Part shown: positions 1 through 7,016 of the stretch, one piece after another
How the letters are laid out: each line of letters starts with the position of its first letter
How positions within the stretch are numbered: the first letter of the stretch is position 1
Made by a program: the position numbers and the translations under genes
From: DATEHQ01 sp035279525
GTDB lineage: Bacteria; Chloroflexota; Dormibacteria; Dormibacterales; Dormibacteraceae
Direction of reading: 5' to 3'
Assembly (NCBI GenBank): GCA_035279525.1
Contig: DATEHQ010000200.1
Location: 1 to 11,386, forward strand
DNA length: 11,386 bases
Notes under the pieces: model-generated
The model's input: only the letters and a program-made list of their open reading frames with translations
Databases searched by the model: none
What the model was told of the DNA's origin: nothing

Positions 1-1013
1 GCAAACCCGCCTGACTCCTCGCCGCCGAGCAGCGCGTTCGTCTCCATCATCTTCGGGGCCACGAACTTGAAGCCGACCGGGACCTCCGAGACCTCGGCGC
101 CGAATTCCTGCCCCAACCTGTCGACCATCGCGGTCATGTTCACGGTCTTGATCACCGGGCCGCGAAGGCCGCGCGCTTCGAACAGGTACAGCATCAGGAG
201 CGCGAAGACCTGGAGCTGGTTTATGAAGCGGCCGGTCTCGTCGATGATGCCGACCCGATCCGCATCACCGTCGGTGCAGATGCACAGGTCGTGGGTGCCG
301 ACCTTCATCATCGCCAGCGTCGAATCGATGTTGGGTGGAATGGGCTCGGGGTTGATTCCTCCGAACAGCGGGTTGCGCTGGTTGTGCAGCTCGGTGACGG
401 TGGTCCGGCCGGAACCGATGAGCTCGGTGATGTAGCTGTACCCCGAGCCATACATGCACTCGTGCACGATGCGCAGGCCGGCGTTCTTGATGCCGTCCAC
501 GTCGACCATGCGCGCGATCTGCGCGTAGTACGAGGGCCGCGGGTCGTAAGAGCTGACGAGTCCGTGCGCGACGGTCGGATTCGGGGCTGGGACTTTGTCC
601 AGCACGTTGATGTTGCGCTCGAGCTCGGCGATCACCTCCGACGGGACGGCGCTCCCGGTCTCGGTCTTGTACTTGAAGCCGTTGAACTGATACGGGTTGT
701 GGCTCGCCGTGATCACCGCCGCGCCGGTCGCCTTGCGGTCGATCACCGTCCACGAGGCGACCTGCGTGGGCGACGGGCGGTCGAACATCAGCGTCTTGAT
801 CCCGTTGGCGGCGAAGATCGTGGCCACCGCCTGGGCGAAGTCCTCGGAGGCGAAACGGCAGTCGTAGCCCACCACCGCCAGCGGATCTCCGCTCCGCGAC
901 CGCATGTACTCCGCGGCGCCCTGCGCGACCCGGCGCACGTTGCCGTAGGTGAAGTCGTCGGCGATCACACCGCGCCACCCGTCGGTCCCGAACTTGATCT
1001 GCTGACCGGTCAT
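1..1013 (-). CDS. Phosphomannomutase/phosphoglucomutase family protein, C-terminus cut by window edge
   Basis: This is an alpha-D-phosphohexomutase, which moves phosphate between C6 and C1 of a hexose, probably making mannose-1-phosphate for the ManC encoded just upstream. The frame is open from ATG (1013-1011) to the left edge, about 337 codons of a family usually 450-480 residues long. The N-terminus reads FGTDGWRGVIADDFT. The catalytic phosphoserine loop TASHNP has Ser at about residue 104. The metal-binding loop DGDADR is at about 248-253, and the sugar-binding loop GEESGG at about 331-336, just before the cut. Only the phosphate-binding domain 4 is missing. The start lies 4 nt after the manC stop without a clear Shine-Dalgarno, so it is probably translated by coupling. 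The family is certain. Mannose rather than glucose or glucosamine preference is inferred from the neighbour. Confidence 0.93.
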   Translation of the reverse strand, partial: MTGQQIKFGTDGWRGVIADDFTYGNVRRVAQGAAEYMRSRSGDPLAVVGYDCRFASEDFAQAVATIFAANGIKTLMFDRPSPTQVASWTVIDRKATGAAVITASHNPYQFNGFKYKTETGSAVPSEVIAELERNINVLDKVPAPNPTVAHGLVSSYDPRPSYYAQIARMVDVDGIKNAGLRIVHECMYGSGYSYITELIGSGRTTVTELHNQRNPLFGGINPEPIPPNIDSTLAMMKVGTHDLCICTDGDADRVGIIDETGRFINQLQVFALLMLYLFEARGLRGPVIKTVNMTAMVDRLGQEFGAEVSEVPVGFKFVAPKMMETNALLGGEESGGF

Positions 1014-1017
1014 CGGT

Positions 1018-2082
1018 CTAAAGGTAACTAGATTTGCGGGCGCGCCTCAGGGCGTCGACGACCTTGCGCACGTCCTGCGCGCGCGATCTCGGAACCACAA
1101 GCAATGCGTCTTCGGTGTCGACGATGATCATGTCCTCGAGCCCGATCGCCGCCACGAGCCGCCGGTTGCCGAAGATCAGGCTGCCGGTGGTGTCGACGAG
1201 GACCGACTCCCCCTCGACCGAGTTGCCCCGGGCGTCCGCGTGCACCCGATCGCCGAGCTCGGCCCAGTTGCCGATGTCGGCCCAGTCGAAATCGCCTGGC
1301 ACCAGGAGCAGCCGATCGGTCTTCTCCATCACGCTGCGATCGATCACCTCGACGGGCAGCCGGTTGTAGATCGCGGCCGCCCTGGCCTCGTCACCCACGC
1401 TCCTCGCCTCCATCACCTGGCGGAGGCCGGCGAGGTGGCGCGGGGCGTGCCGGTTCAGCTCGCCGAGGAGCACGTCGATCCGCCAGGAGAACCACGCCAG
1501 GTTCCAGTAGTAGCCGCCGTCTCGCATGAAGCGCCGCGCGCGGGCGAGGCTCGGCTTCTCGATGAACCGCCGCACACGGCGCGCACCGCCGGCCAGGCGA
1601 CCCGGCGCGTAGATGTAGCCAAGGCCGGTCGAGGGAAACCTCGGCTTCAGCCCCACGGTGACGAGCGAATCCCTGGTCGACGCCACCTTCACGGCAGCGC
1701 GTATGGCCGTCGACACCTTTGCTCCGCCCCGGACCACGTGGTCGGCCGGGAGGGCCACCATCACCGCGTCCTGGAACCTGTCGCGGAGCGTGAGCGCGGC
1801 GAGACCATAGGCGTTGGTGGTGCCGCGAGCGGACGGCTCGAGGATGAGGTGGCCGGCGTCCACCTCGGGCAGCACCGCGGCGATGATGTCCCGCTGCCGC
1901 GTCTCGGTCAGGATGAAGACCTCGTCCGCCAGGCCGGCCGCCCGGTCGTAGGTCGCCCGGAGCAGCGGCCGGCCATGCTCGCCCAGGGGAAGGACGTGCT
2001 TCGGCGTCGACCTGCGCGAACGCGGCCAAAGGCGCGTCCCGGCTCCCCCGGCCGGAATCACGGCCACGGTCCCTGCTTTCAC
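1018..2082 (-). CDS. manC: Mannose-1-phosphate guanylyltransferase (GDP-mannose pyrophosphorylase)
   Basis: The enzyme makes GDP-mannose from GTP and mannose-1-phosphate in the cytoplasm. It has 354 residues, the length of a stand-alone pyrophosphorylase, and lacks the C-terminal mannose-6-phosphate isomerase domain of bifunctional forms. Visible motifs are the nucleotide-binding signature AGGAGTRLWPRSRRSTPK at about 11-28, LPADH at 111-115 (metal/nucleotide Asp), FIEKP at 173-177 with the sugar-site Lys, and DFDWADIGNW at 264-273. The start chosen is GTG (2082-2080), which overlaps the metK stop as GTGA; the frame stays open further upstream, but only as a shadow of metK. The segment YYWNLAWFSWR (191-201) replaces the usual WN-S/A-GMF block and is somewhat divergent. 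It sits between metK and the hexomutase, forming a two-gene GDP-mannose module. Confidence 0.93.
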   Translation of the reverse strand: MKAGTVAVIPAGGAGTRLWPRSRRSTPKHVLPLGEHGRPLLRATYDRAAGLADEVFILTETRQRDIIAAVLPEVDAGHLILEPSARGTTNAYGLAALTLRDRFQDAVMVALPADHVVRGGAKVSTAIRAAVKVASTRDSLVTVGLKPRFPSTGLGYIYAPGRLAGGARRVRRFIEKPSLARARRFMRDGGYYWNLAWFSWRIDVLLGELNRHAPRHLAGLRQVMEARSVGDEARAAAIYNRLPVEVIDRSVMEKTDRLLLVPGDFDWADIGNWAELGDRVHADARGNSVEGESVLVDTTGSLIFGNRRLVAAIGLEDMIIVDTEDALLVVPRSRAQDVRKVVDALRRARKSSYL

Positions 2083-3221
2083 CGCAGCTCTTCCGCGAGC
2101 TCCTTGGCGCGGGCGGTCGACTCCCATGGCGCGTCGATGTCGGTCCTTCCGAAGTGGCCGTACGCGGCGGTCTGCCTGAACAGGGGTCGCCGCAGGTTCA
2201 GCTCCTTGATGATGCCCAGCGGGCTCAGGTCGAAGAGCTTGCTCACCGCGGCCGCGATCGTCGCGTCGGGCACCTTTCCGGTGCCGAACGTGTCGACGCG
2301 GATCGCCACCGGCTTGACGACACCGATCGCGTACGAGACCTGCAGCTCGCACCTGGCGGCGAGGCCCGCGGCGACGATGTTCTTGGCGACGTAACGCGCG
2401 CCATATGCGCCTGCACGATCGACCTTCGTCGGATCCTTGCCCGAGAAGCATCCGCCGCCGTGCCGCGCGTACCCGCCATACGTGTCGACCATCAGCTTGC
2501 GGCCGGTCAGGCCGGCGTCGGCGACCGGACCGCCCACCACGAACCTCCCGGTGGGGTTGATGAACGCGCGCACACCACCGTCGCGCAGGTCGGCCGGGAT
2601 GACCGAGTCGACCACGTGCTCGTTGATGTCGGAGCGAAGCTGCTCGATGTCGACCTCCTCGTGGTGCTGCGCCGAGACGACGACGTTGTCGACCGAGGCC
2701 GGCCTGCCGTCCTCTCCGTAGCGGACGGTGACCTGCACCTTGCCGTCCGGCCGCAGGTAGCCGAGGGCCTTGCTGCGCCGCACCTCGGAGAGCCGGCGGG
2801 CAAGCCTGTGGGCGAGGGTGATCGGCAGCGGCATCAGCTCGGGGGTCTCGTCACAGGCGAAGCCGAACATCATGCCGGAATCGCCCGCCCCGCCGACGTC
2901 GACGCCCTGGGCGATGTCGGGCGACTGCTCGTCGATGCTCGTCATCACTCCACACGTCTCGGCGTCGAATCCGTACTTCGCGCGCGTGTAACCGACGTCG
3001 CGCACGGTCTGCCGGATGATGCGTGGGATGTCGACGTAGCAGTCGGTCGTGATCTCGCCGACCACGATGACGAGCCCGGTCGTGACGATCGCCTCGCACG
3101 CGACGCGGGCGAGCGGGTCCTTGGCCAGGATCGCGTCGAGGATCGCGTCGGAGATCTGGTCGGCCAGCTTGTCCGGATGGCCTTCGGTGACGGACTCGGA
3201 CGTGAACAGTGACGACGGCAT
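2079..3221 (-). CDS. metK: S-adenosylmethionine synthetase
   Basis: MetK condenses ATP and methionine to SAM with release of phosphate and pyrophosphate; the family works as a cytoplasmic homotetramer. The protein has 380 residues, close to the 384 of the E. coli enzyme. Motifs are GHPDK at about 15-19 (ATP site), the central GAGDSGMMFGFACDET block, and the glycine-rich GGGCFSGKDPTKVDRAGAY loop. Two positions differ from the commonest forms: GAGDQG is GAGDSG and GGGAFSGKD is GGGCFSGKD. The ATG at 3221-3219 is chosen because AGGAGG lies 5 nt upstream and the protein begins with the conserved LFTSESVTEGHPDK; an in-frame GTG at 3329 would add 36 unconserved residues. The gene has its own leader of about 150 nt and overlaps manC by 4 nt. 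Confidence 0.97.
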   Translation of the reverse strand: MPSSLFTSESVTEGHPDKLADQISDAILDAILAKDPLARVACEAIVTTGLVIVVGEITTDCYVDIPRIIRQTVRDVGYTRAKYGFDAETCGVMTSIDEQSPDIAQGVDVGGAGDSGMMFGFACDETPELMPLPITLAHRLARRLSEVRRSKALGYLRPDGKVQVTVRYGEDGRPASVDNVVVSAQHHEEVDIEQLRSDINEHVVDSVIPADLRDGGVRAFINPTGRFVVGGPVADAGLTGRKLMVDTYGGYARHGGGCFSGKDPTKVDRAGAYGARYVAKNIVAAGLAARCELQVSYAIGVVKPVAIRVDTFGTGKVPDATIAAAVSKLFDLSPLGIIKELNLRRPLFRQTAAYGHFGRTDIDAPWESTARAKELAEELR

Positions 3222-3372
3222 GCGGTCCTCCTTTGAATCACCCACGCCGGCAAGGCCCCGCCACCTCTTGGGCGGAACCCCAGACGCCAGGCTTACAAAA
3301 CGGGTCCCCGCGAACTCACGGCGAGCCACTCATTTGGGTTCGTGGGGCGCTACCTCCGGGACGGCGTGAATC
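3222..3372 (-). promoter_or_regulatory. Candidate structured 5' leader of metK (riboswitch-like, class unknown)
   Basis: This is the only sizeable non-coding stretch in the minus-strand cluster, between the patatin stop and the metK start. Three helices can be drawn by eye on the minus strand. A closing helix pairs 3368-3362 with 3249-3243 (CACGCCG/CGGCGTG, 7 bp, extendable to 10 with an A-U and two G-U pairs). A second pairs 3347-3338 with 3315-3306 (CCCCACGAAC/GTTCGCGGGG, one A-C mismatch). A third pairs 3279-3271 with 3262-3254 (GGTTCCGCC/GGCGGGGCC, loop CAAGAGGT). The closing helix ends just before the Shine-Dalgarno. metK leaders are a classic site for SAM riboswitches, but I see no SAM-I or SAM-IV core such as a GGCAACC block. 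In GC-rich DNA such pairings can arise by chance. A metK promoter could also lie here; TAGGAT at the patatin stop is only a weak -10 candidate. Confidence 0.4.
3227..3234 (-). promoter_or_regulatory. Strong Shine-Dalgarno of metK
   Basis: The minus strand reads AAAGGAGG, with AGGAGG at 3232-3227, five nucleotides before the ATG at 3221. It is the strongest ribosome-binding site seen in the window and fixes the metK start. It lies immediately after the 3' strand of the proposed closing helix of the metK leader. Confidence 0.85.
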
Positions 3373-4254
3373 CTAGCTGTTGAGCGTCAGGTAGTGGATC
3401 CCCGAGTGGCGGAACAGCCGGGAGCCGCGCTGCTTCAGCAAGGCGGCCATGGCCGCCCGCGACGACTCCATCACCCCCGCGATGTGTTCACGTGCCATCT
3501 GCCAGGTGGCCGTCGGAGCGGTGATCGGGCAGATCACGACGAGGCGAGAGCGCTCGCGCAGCCGCTCGTAGTCGCTGAGCATCTGGTGGTGCAGGGAGAG
3601 CTGGAGGGTGCGCGCGATCAGCTCCGGCAGGCTGTCTGAGATCTGCTCGAACTCACCTCCGCCCATGAGGCTGATCGCCAGCACCTCGTGCGCACCGTCG
3701 TCGACGGCGATGTCGATCGGGGTGTTGTCGACCACTCCGCCGTCCAGGTACTCGCGCTCCTCGATGCGAACGGCTGGAAACAGGCCCGGGATCGCGGTCG
3801 ACGCGAGCAGCGCCGGGCCGAGCGCCCCGGACCGGAAGGTGGTGGGCTTCCCCGCGTTGAGGTCGGTCGCCACGACCGTGAGGGGCACGCGCAATTGCTC
3901 GAAGGTCGCGATTCCCGTGAGCGCCTGGGCGCGCTCGATGAGCCGCTTCACGTTCTGCTGGGGGAGCGCGCTCCGCACGTTGCGGCGGATGCCGGAGAGG
4001 ATCACGCCGAGCGGGTGCGCCTGGAACACCGCGGCGGCCTGGCGCGACATCCACACCTCGCGCAGCATCATCGTGCCGGCGAGCGAGGGATACGCCGCGA
4101 TCGCGCTCCCGTTGAGCGCCCCGACGCTCGTCCCCACCAGCGCGGCGGGCGCCTCGACTCCAGCCTCGAACAAAGCCTGGAGCACGCCAACCTGCGCGGC
4201 GCCCCTGGCACCGCCTCCGCCCAGCACCCACGTGCGCCGAGCGGGCCCGAACAT
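3373..4254 (-). CDS. Patatin-like phospholipase family protein (RssA-like lipid acyl hydrolase)
   Basis: This is a 293-residue serine hydrolase of the patatin family, which removes acyl chains from lipids with a Ser-Asp dyad. The N-terminal oxyanion-hole motif GGGGARG is at about 12-18. The nucleophile elbow GTSVG has Ser43. The catalytic Asp is in LDGGVVDNTP (Asp171). No signal peptide or transmembrane segment is apparent, so it is probably cytosolic or peripheral to the membrane. The size is that of the minimal, single-domain bacterial members. The ATG (4254-4252) lies 15 nt after the ahcY stop; only a weak AGG is visible upstream, suggesting read-through translation in the operon. The substrate cannot be read from the sequence. 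Its place between two SAM-cycle genes is not explained by known biochemistry. Confidence 0.92.
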   Translation of the reverse strand: MFGPARRTWVLGGGGARGAAQVGVLQALFEAGVEAPAALVGTSVGALNGSAIAAYPSLAGTMMLREVWMSRQAAAVFQAHPLGVILSGIRRNVRSALPQQNVKRLIERAQALTGIATFEQLRVPLTVVATDLNAGKPTTFRSGALGPALLASTAIPGLFPAVRIEEREYLDGGVVDNTPIDIAVDDGAHEVLAISLMGGGEFEQISDSLPELIARTLQLSLHHQMLSDYERLRERSRLVVICPITAPTATWQMAREHIAGVMESSRAAMAALLKQRGSRLFRHSGIHYLTLNS

Positions 4255-4269
4255 CGCGGGCTTAGCCTA

Positions 4270-5541
4270 TTACGTCCCTTCTTCCCACGAGGACAGGTAC
4301 TTCCGCTGCTCTTCCGTGAGCGTGTCGATCGCGATCCCCATGGCGTGCAGCTTCAGGCGCGCGACCTCGGAGTCGATCTCGTCCGGCACGTCGTACACCT
4401 TTCGCTCCAGCGTCTTCGCGTGCCTGGTCATGTACTCGGCGCACAGGGCCTGGTTGGCGAAGCTCATGTCCATCACGGCCGCCGGGTGTCCCTCCGCCGC
4501 CGCGAGATTGATCAGCCTTCCCTCGGCCAGCACGTGCAGGCGGCGCCCGTCGCCGAGCCTGTACTCCTGGACCGACGGCCGGACCTCGCGCACGCCACCC
4601 GCCATCTGGTCGAGCGCCTTCAGGTTGATCTCGGAGTTGAAGTGGCCCGAGTTGGCGAGAATCGCGCCGTCCTTCATCACCTCGAAATGCTTGCGGTCGA
4701 GCACGTTCACGTCGCCGGTGACCGTGACGAAGATGTCGCCGCCGCGTGCCGCCTCGTCCATCTTCATGACCCGAAAGCCGTCCATCGCCGCTTCCAGCGC
4801 CTTCACCGAATCCACCTCGGTGATCACGACGTCTGCGCCGTGGCCCTTGGCGCGTGACGCCAGGCCGCGGCCCACCCATCCGTAACCCGCGATGACGAAC
4901 GTCTTGCCGGCGAGCAGCACGTTGGTCGCGCGGATGATGCCGTCGATGGTGGACTGGCCGGTGCCGTATCGGTTGTCGAACATGTGCTTCGTGTCCGCCT
5001 CGTTGACGGCGACGATCGGATAGCGCAGGACGCCGCGGTCGGCCATCGCGCGCAGCCGAACCACGCCGGTGGTCGTCTCCTCGGTGCCGCCGATCACGTC
5101 GCCCAGCTGATCCTGGCGCGACTTGTGCAGCACGGACACCAGGTCCGCGCCGTCGTCCATCGTCAGCTGCGGCCGGTGATCGAGCGCGGCCTCGATGTGG
5201 TCGTAGTACGTCTCGTTGTCCTCGCCGCGAATGGCGTAGGTCTTGATCCCATGACGTGCCGAAAGCGCGGCGGCGACGGCGTCGTTGGTCGAGAGAGGGT
5301 TCGAGGCGCACAGCGCGACGTCGGCGCCCGCCGCCTTCAGGGTCAGCATCAGGTTGGCGGTTTCGCTGGTCACGTGCAGGCACGCCGCGACCCGGACCCC
5401 GCGCAGCGGCTGCTCCTTGTCGAACCTTTCGCGGATGAGGCTCAAGACCTTCATCTCGCGCGCCGCCCAATCGATCAGGTCCTGGCCTTTCGCGGCCAGG
5501 TTGGGATCCTTTACGTCGCTACCCCGAGAGCTGACTTTCAA
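4270..5541 (-). CDS. ahcY: S-adenosylhomocysteinase (short 'YGW' type)
   Basis: AhcY splits S-adenosylhomocysteine, the inhibitory product of SAM-dependent methylation, into adenosine and homocysteine using bound NAD. The protein has 423 residues and belongs to the short form known from archaea, Thermotoga and several bacterial phyla, without the insertion and C-terminal extension of the long eukaryotic/proteobacterial form. Motifs: HVTSETANL (56-64), EETTTGVVRL (154-163), NEADTKHMFDNRYGTGQSTIDG (about 180-201), the NAD-binding GYGWVGRG (219-226; short forms often have Cys where this has Val), GHPAAVMDMSFANQ (351-364), and the C-terminal KYLSSWEEGT. The start is TTG (5541-5539), preceded by AGGAGG (5551-5546) with a rather short 4-nt spacer. 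It lies 21 nt after apt and 15 nt before the patatin gene, in one transcription unit. Confidence 0.96.
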   Translation of the reverse strand: MKVSSRGSDVKDPNLAAKGQDLIDWAAREMKVLSLIRERFDKEQPLRGVRVAACLHVTSETANLMLTLKAAGADVALCASNPLSTNDAVAAALSARHGIKTYAIRGEDNETYYDHIEAALDHRPQLTMDDGADLVSVLHKSRQDQLGDVIGGTEETTTGVVRLRAMADRGVLRYPIVAVNEADTKHMFDNRYGTGQSTIDGIIRATNVLLAGKTFVIAGYGWVGRGLASRAKGHGADVVITEVDSVKALEAAMDGFRVMKMDEAARGGDIFVTVTGDVNVLDRKHFEVMKDGAILANSGHFNSEINLKALDQMAGGVREVRPSVQEYRLGDGRRLHVLAEGRLINLAAAEGHPAAVMDMSFANQALCAEYMTRHAKTLERKVYDVPDEIDSEVARLKLHAMGIAIDTLTEEQRKYLSSWEEGT

Positions 5542-5545
5542 CGCG

Positions 5546-5551
5546 CCTCCT
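5546..5551 (-). promoter_or_regulatory. Shine-Dalgarno deciding the TTG start of ahcY
   Basis: The minus strand reads AGGAGG, four nucleotides before the TTG at 5541-5539. No ATG or GTG lies in frame near it, so the consensus site supports TTG as the ahcY start. Confidence 0.75.
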
Positions 5552-5562
5552 ACTTGAGTGGA

Positions 5563-6087
5563 CTAGTAAACGATCTCACTGACAACCTTGACGTCGTTCA
5601 GCCGGCCGCGGCCGCCGAGCTCTTGCAGCTCGATCAGGACCTGCACGCCGACGACCTCTCCGCCGAGCTTACGGACCAACCTCGTCGCAGCGCCGGCGGT
5701 GCCACCGGTGGCCAGGACATCATCCACGATCAGCACCCGCTGCCCCGGCTCGACGGCGTCGGAGTGCACCTGAAGCTGGTCGCTGCCGTACTCCAGCTGG
5801 TAGGCCTCCGAGATCGTATTCCAGGGCAGCTTGCCCAGCTTGCGGATGGGCACAAAACCAGCGCCCAGCTTGACCGCGATCGCGGCGCCGGGGATGAAGC
5901 CTCTCGCCTCGATCGCGGCCACCAGGTCCGGCGGCGAATCCATCCACGCCTTCGACATCAGCTCCACGACCTCGGCGAAAAGGTCCTTGCGGGCGAGCAG
6001 CGGCGTGATGTCGCGAAACAGGACGCCAGCCTGCGGGTAGCCCGGGACATCGCGGACGTACTGCTTGAGCTCCTCGGGCGTCGTCAT
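5563..6087 (-). CDS. apt: Adenine phosphoribosyltransferase
   Basis: Apt converts adenine and PRPP to AMP in purine salvage. The protein has 174 residues, typical of the family. The N-terminal YPQAGVLFRDITPLL (17-31), the flexible-loop region RKLGKLPWNTISEAYQLEYG (82-101) and the PRPP-binding motif VLIVDDVLATGGT (118-130) are all visible; the KLPWNT segment is a little unusual where family members often have KLPG/A-x-T. The ATG (6087-6085) overlaps the stop of the upstream decarboxylase gene as ATGA, so translation is probably coupled; the frame runs open far upstream only as a shadow. Followed 21 nt later by ahcY. It could salvage adenine released when SAM by-products such as methylthioadenosine are cleaved, but AhcY itself yields adenosine, so the link is indirect. 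Confidence 0.96.
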   Translation of the reverse strand: MTTPEELKQYVRDVPGYPQAGVLFRDITPLLARKDLFAEVVELMSKAWMDSPPDLVAAIEARGFIPGAAIAVKLGAGFVPIRKLGKLPWNTISEAYQLEYGSDQLQVHSDAVEPGQRVLIVDDVLATGGTAGAATRLVRKLGGEVVGVQVLIELQELGGRGRLNDVKVVSEIVY

Positions 6088-7016
6088 ACGACGGTCTTGA
6101 AGTAGTCGAGCGTGCGCCGCAGGCCGTCCTCGAGCGTCACCTCCGGTTTCCACCCGAGCAGCTTGTCGGCGTGGCTGATGTCGGGGCGCCGATGCCGCGG
6201 ATCGTCGACCGGCAGCTCTTTGTGCTCGATGCGGCTCTTCGAGCCGGTCAGCTTGATGACCATCTGGGCCAGCTCGAGCACGGTGACCTCCTGGGGGTTG
6301 CCGAGGTTCACCGGCATCTCGTCGCCGTGATCGATCGCCGCGAGGACCCCGCGCACGAGATCGGAGACGTAGCAGAGACTTCGCGTCTGCGAGCCGTCGC
6401 CGTAGACGGTGAGCGGCTCCCCGCGAATCGCCTGCGCCATGAAGTTCGGCACCGCGCGGCCGTCGCTGACCTGCATCCGCGGGCCGTGAGTGTTGAAGAT
6501 GCGCACGATCCGCGTGTCGACGTGATGTGTGCGCCGGTACGCCATCGCGAACGCTTCGGCGCAGCGCTTGGCCTCGTCGTAGCAGCCGCGCGGCCCGATC
6601 GGGTTGACATTGCCCCAATAATCCTCCGGCTGCGGGTGGACGAGCGGGTCGCCGTAGACCTCCGAGGTCGAGGCGAGCAGGAACGTCGCCTCTTTCGCCC
6701 GGGCCAGCCCCAGCATGTTCGTCGTCCCGATCGTGCCGACCTTCAGGGTGTGGATCGGGTTGGAGTCGTACTGCGGCGGCGACGCGGGCGAGGCGAAGTG
6801 CAGGACGTAGTGGACGTCCCCCCCGATGAACACCCCGTGGTTGACGTCAGCCTGCTTGAACTCGAAGTCCCGGTTGCCTTCGAGTGCGCGCAGGTTGTCG
6901 CGCGTCCCCGTGATCAGGTTGTCGATCGCCATCACCCGCAGGCCTCGGGCGATCAGGGCCTCGCACAGGTGAGAACCGATGAAACCGGCGCCACCGGAGA
7001 CGACCGCTCGCGGTTT
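6084..7016 (-). CDS. UDP-glucuronate decarboxylase (UDP-xylose synthase family), start codon not identifiable
   Basis: This extended short-chain dehydrogenase/reductase converts UDP-glucuronate to UDP-xylose with bound NAD. Hallmarks of the UXS group are HFASPASPPQYDSNPIHTLK, STSEVYGDP (catalytic Glu), VHPQPEDYWGNVNPIG, CYDEAK (the YxxxK pair), RIFNTHGPRM, YGDGSQTRSLCYV and RRPDI. The glycine-rich NAD motif SGGAGFIGSHL is encoded at about 6998-6966. Counting from the AAA at 7016-7014 gives 310 residues, the normal bacterial UXS length, and Tyr146/Lys150 for the pair. However, from the in-frame stop TGA (7058-7056) to this motif there is no ATG, GTG or TTG. The first one in frame is GTG at 6935, which would remove the NAD motif. 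The N-terminal boundary given is therefore provisional. The gene overlaps the end of ugd, which supplies its substrate, and overlaps apt by ATGA. Confidence 0.88.
   Translation of the reverse strand, partial: KPRAVVSGGAGFIGSHLCEALIARGLRVMAIDNLITGTRDNLRALEGNRDFEFKQADVNHGVFIGGDVHYVLHFASPASPPQYDSNPIHTLKVGTIGTTNMLGLARAKEATFLLASTSEVYGDPLVHPQPEDYWGNVNPIGPRGCYDEAKRCAEAFAMAYRRTHHVDTRIVRIFNTHGPRMQVSDGRAVPNFMAQAIRGEPLTVYGDGSQTRSLCYVSDLVRGVLAAIDHGDEMPVNLGNPQEVTVLELAQMVIKLTGSKSRIEHKELPVDDPRHRRPDISHADKLLGWKPEVTLEDGLRRTLDYFKTVV

Noticed and set aside
1240..2394. Plus-strand open frame of 384 codons opposite manC and metK
   Set aside because: Antisense shadow of two conserved genes, rich in Arg, His, Gly and Pro, with no domain signature.
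2083..2451. N-terminal extension of the manC frame upstream of GTG 2082
   Set aside because: The added residues are an out-of-frame reading of metK. The nucleotide-binding motif begins about ten residues after the GTG and the GTGA overlap is typical.
3296..3312. Possible intrinsic terminator (small GC stem followed by TTTT) in the metK leader
   Set aside because: The stem has only about four pairs and the T-run is four bases, too weak to call.
3222..3329. 36-residue N-terminal extension of MetK from GTG 3329
   Set aside because: The extension is unconserved, and AGGAGG sits 5 nt before the ATG at 3221, where the conserved protein begins.
3316..3333. Five-codon leader peptide MSGSP upstream of metK
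   Set aside because: It has no Met or other telling codon run and no ribosome-binding site; a frame this short is expected by chance.
3608..4885. Long plus-strand open frame of 425 codons opposite the patatin gene and ahcY
   Set aside because: It lies antisense to two clearly conserved enzymes, has low-complexity Ser/Arg/Pro-rich translation and no recognisable domain. It is a GC-rich shadow frame.
6084..6935. UXS called as a shorter protein starting at GTG 6935 or ATG 6932
   Set aside because: This would delete the glycine-rich NAD motif, which is intact and in frame upstream; the family length also requires the extra 27 residues.
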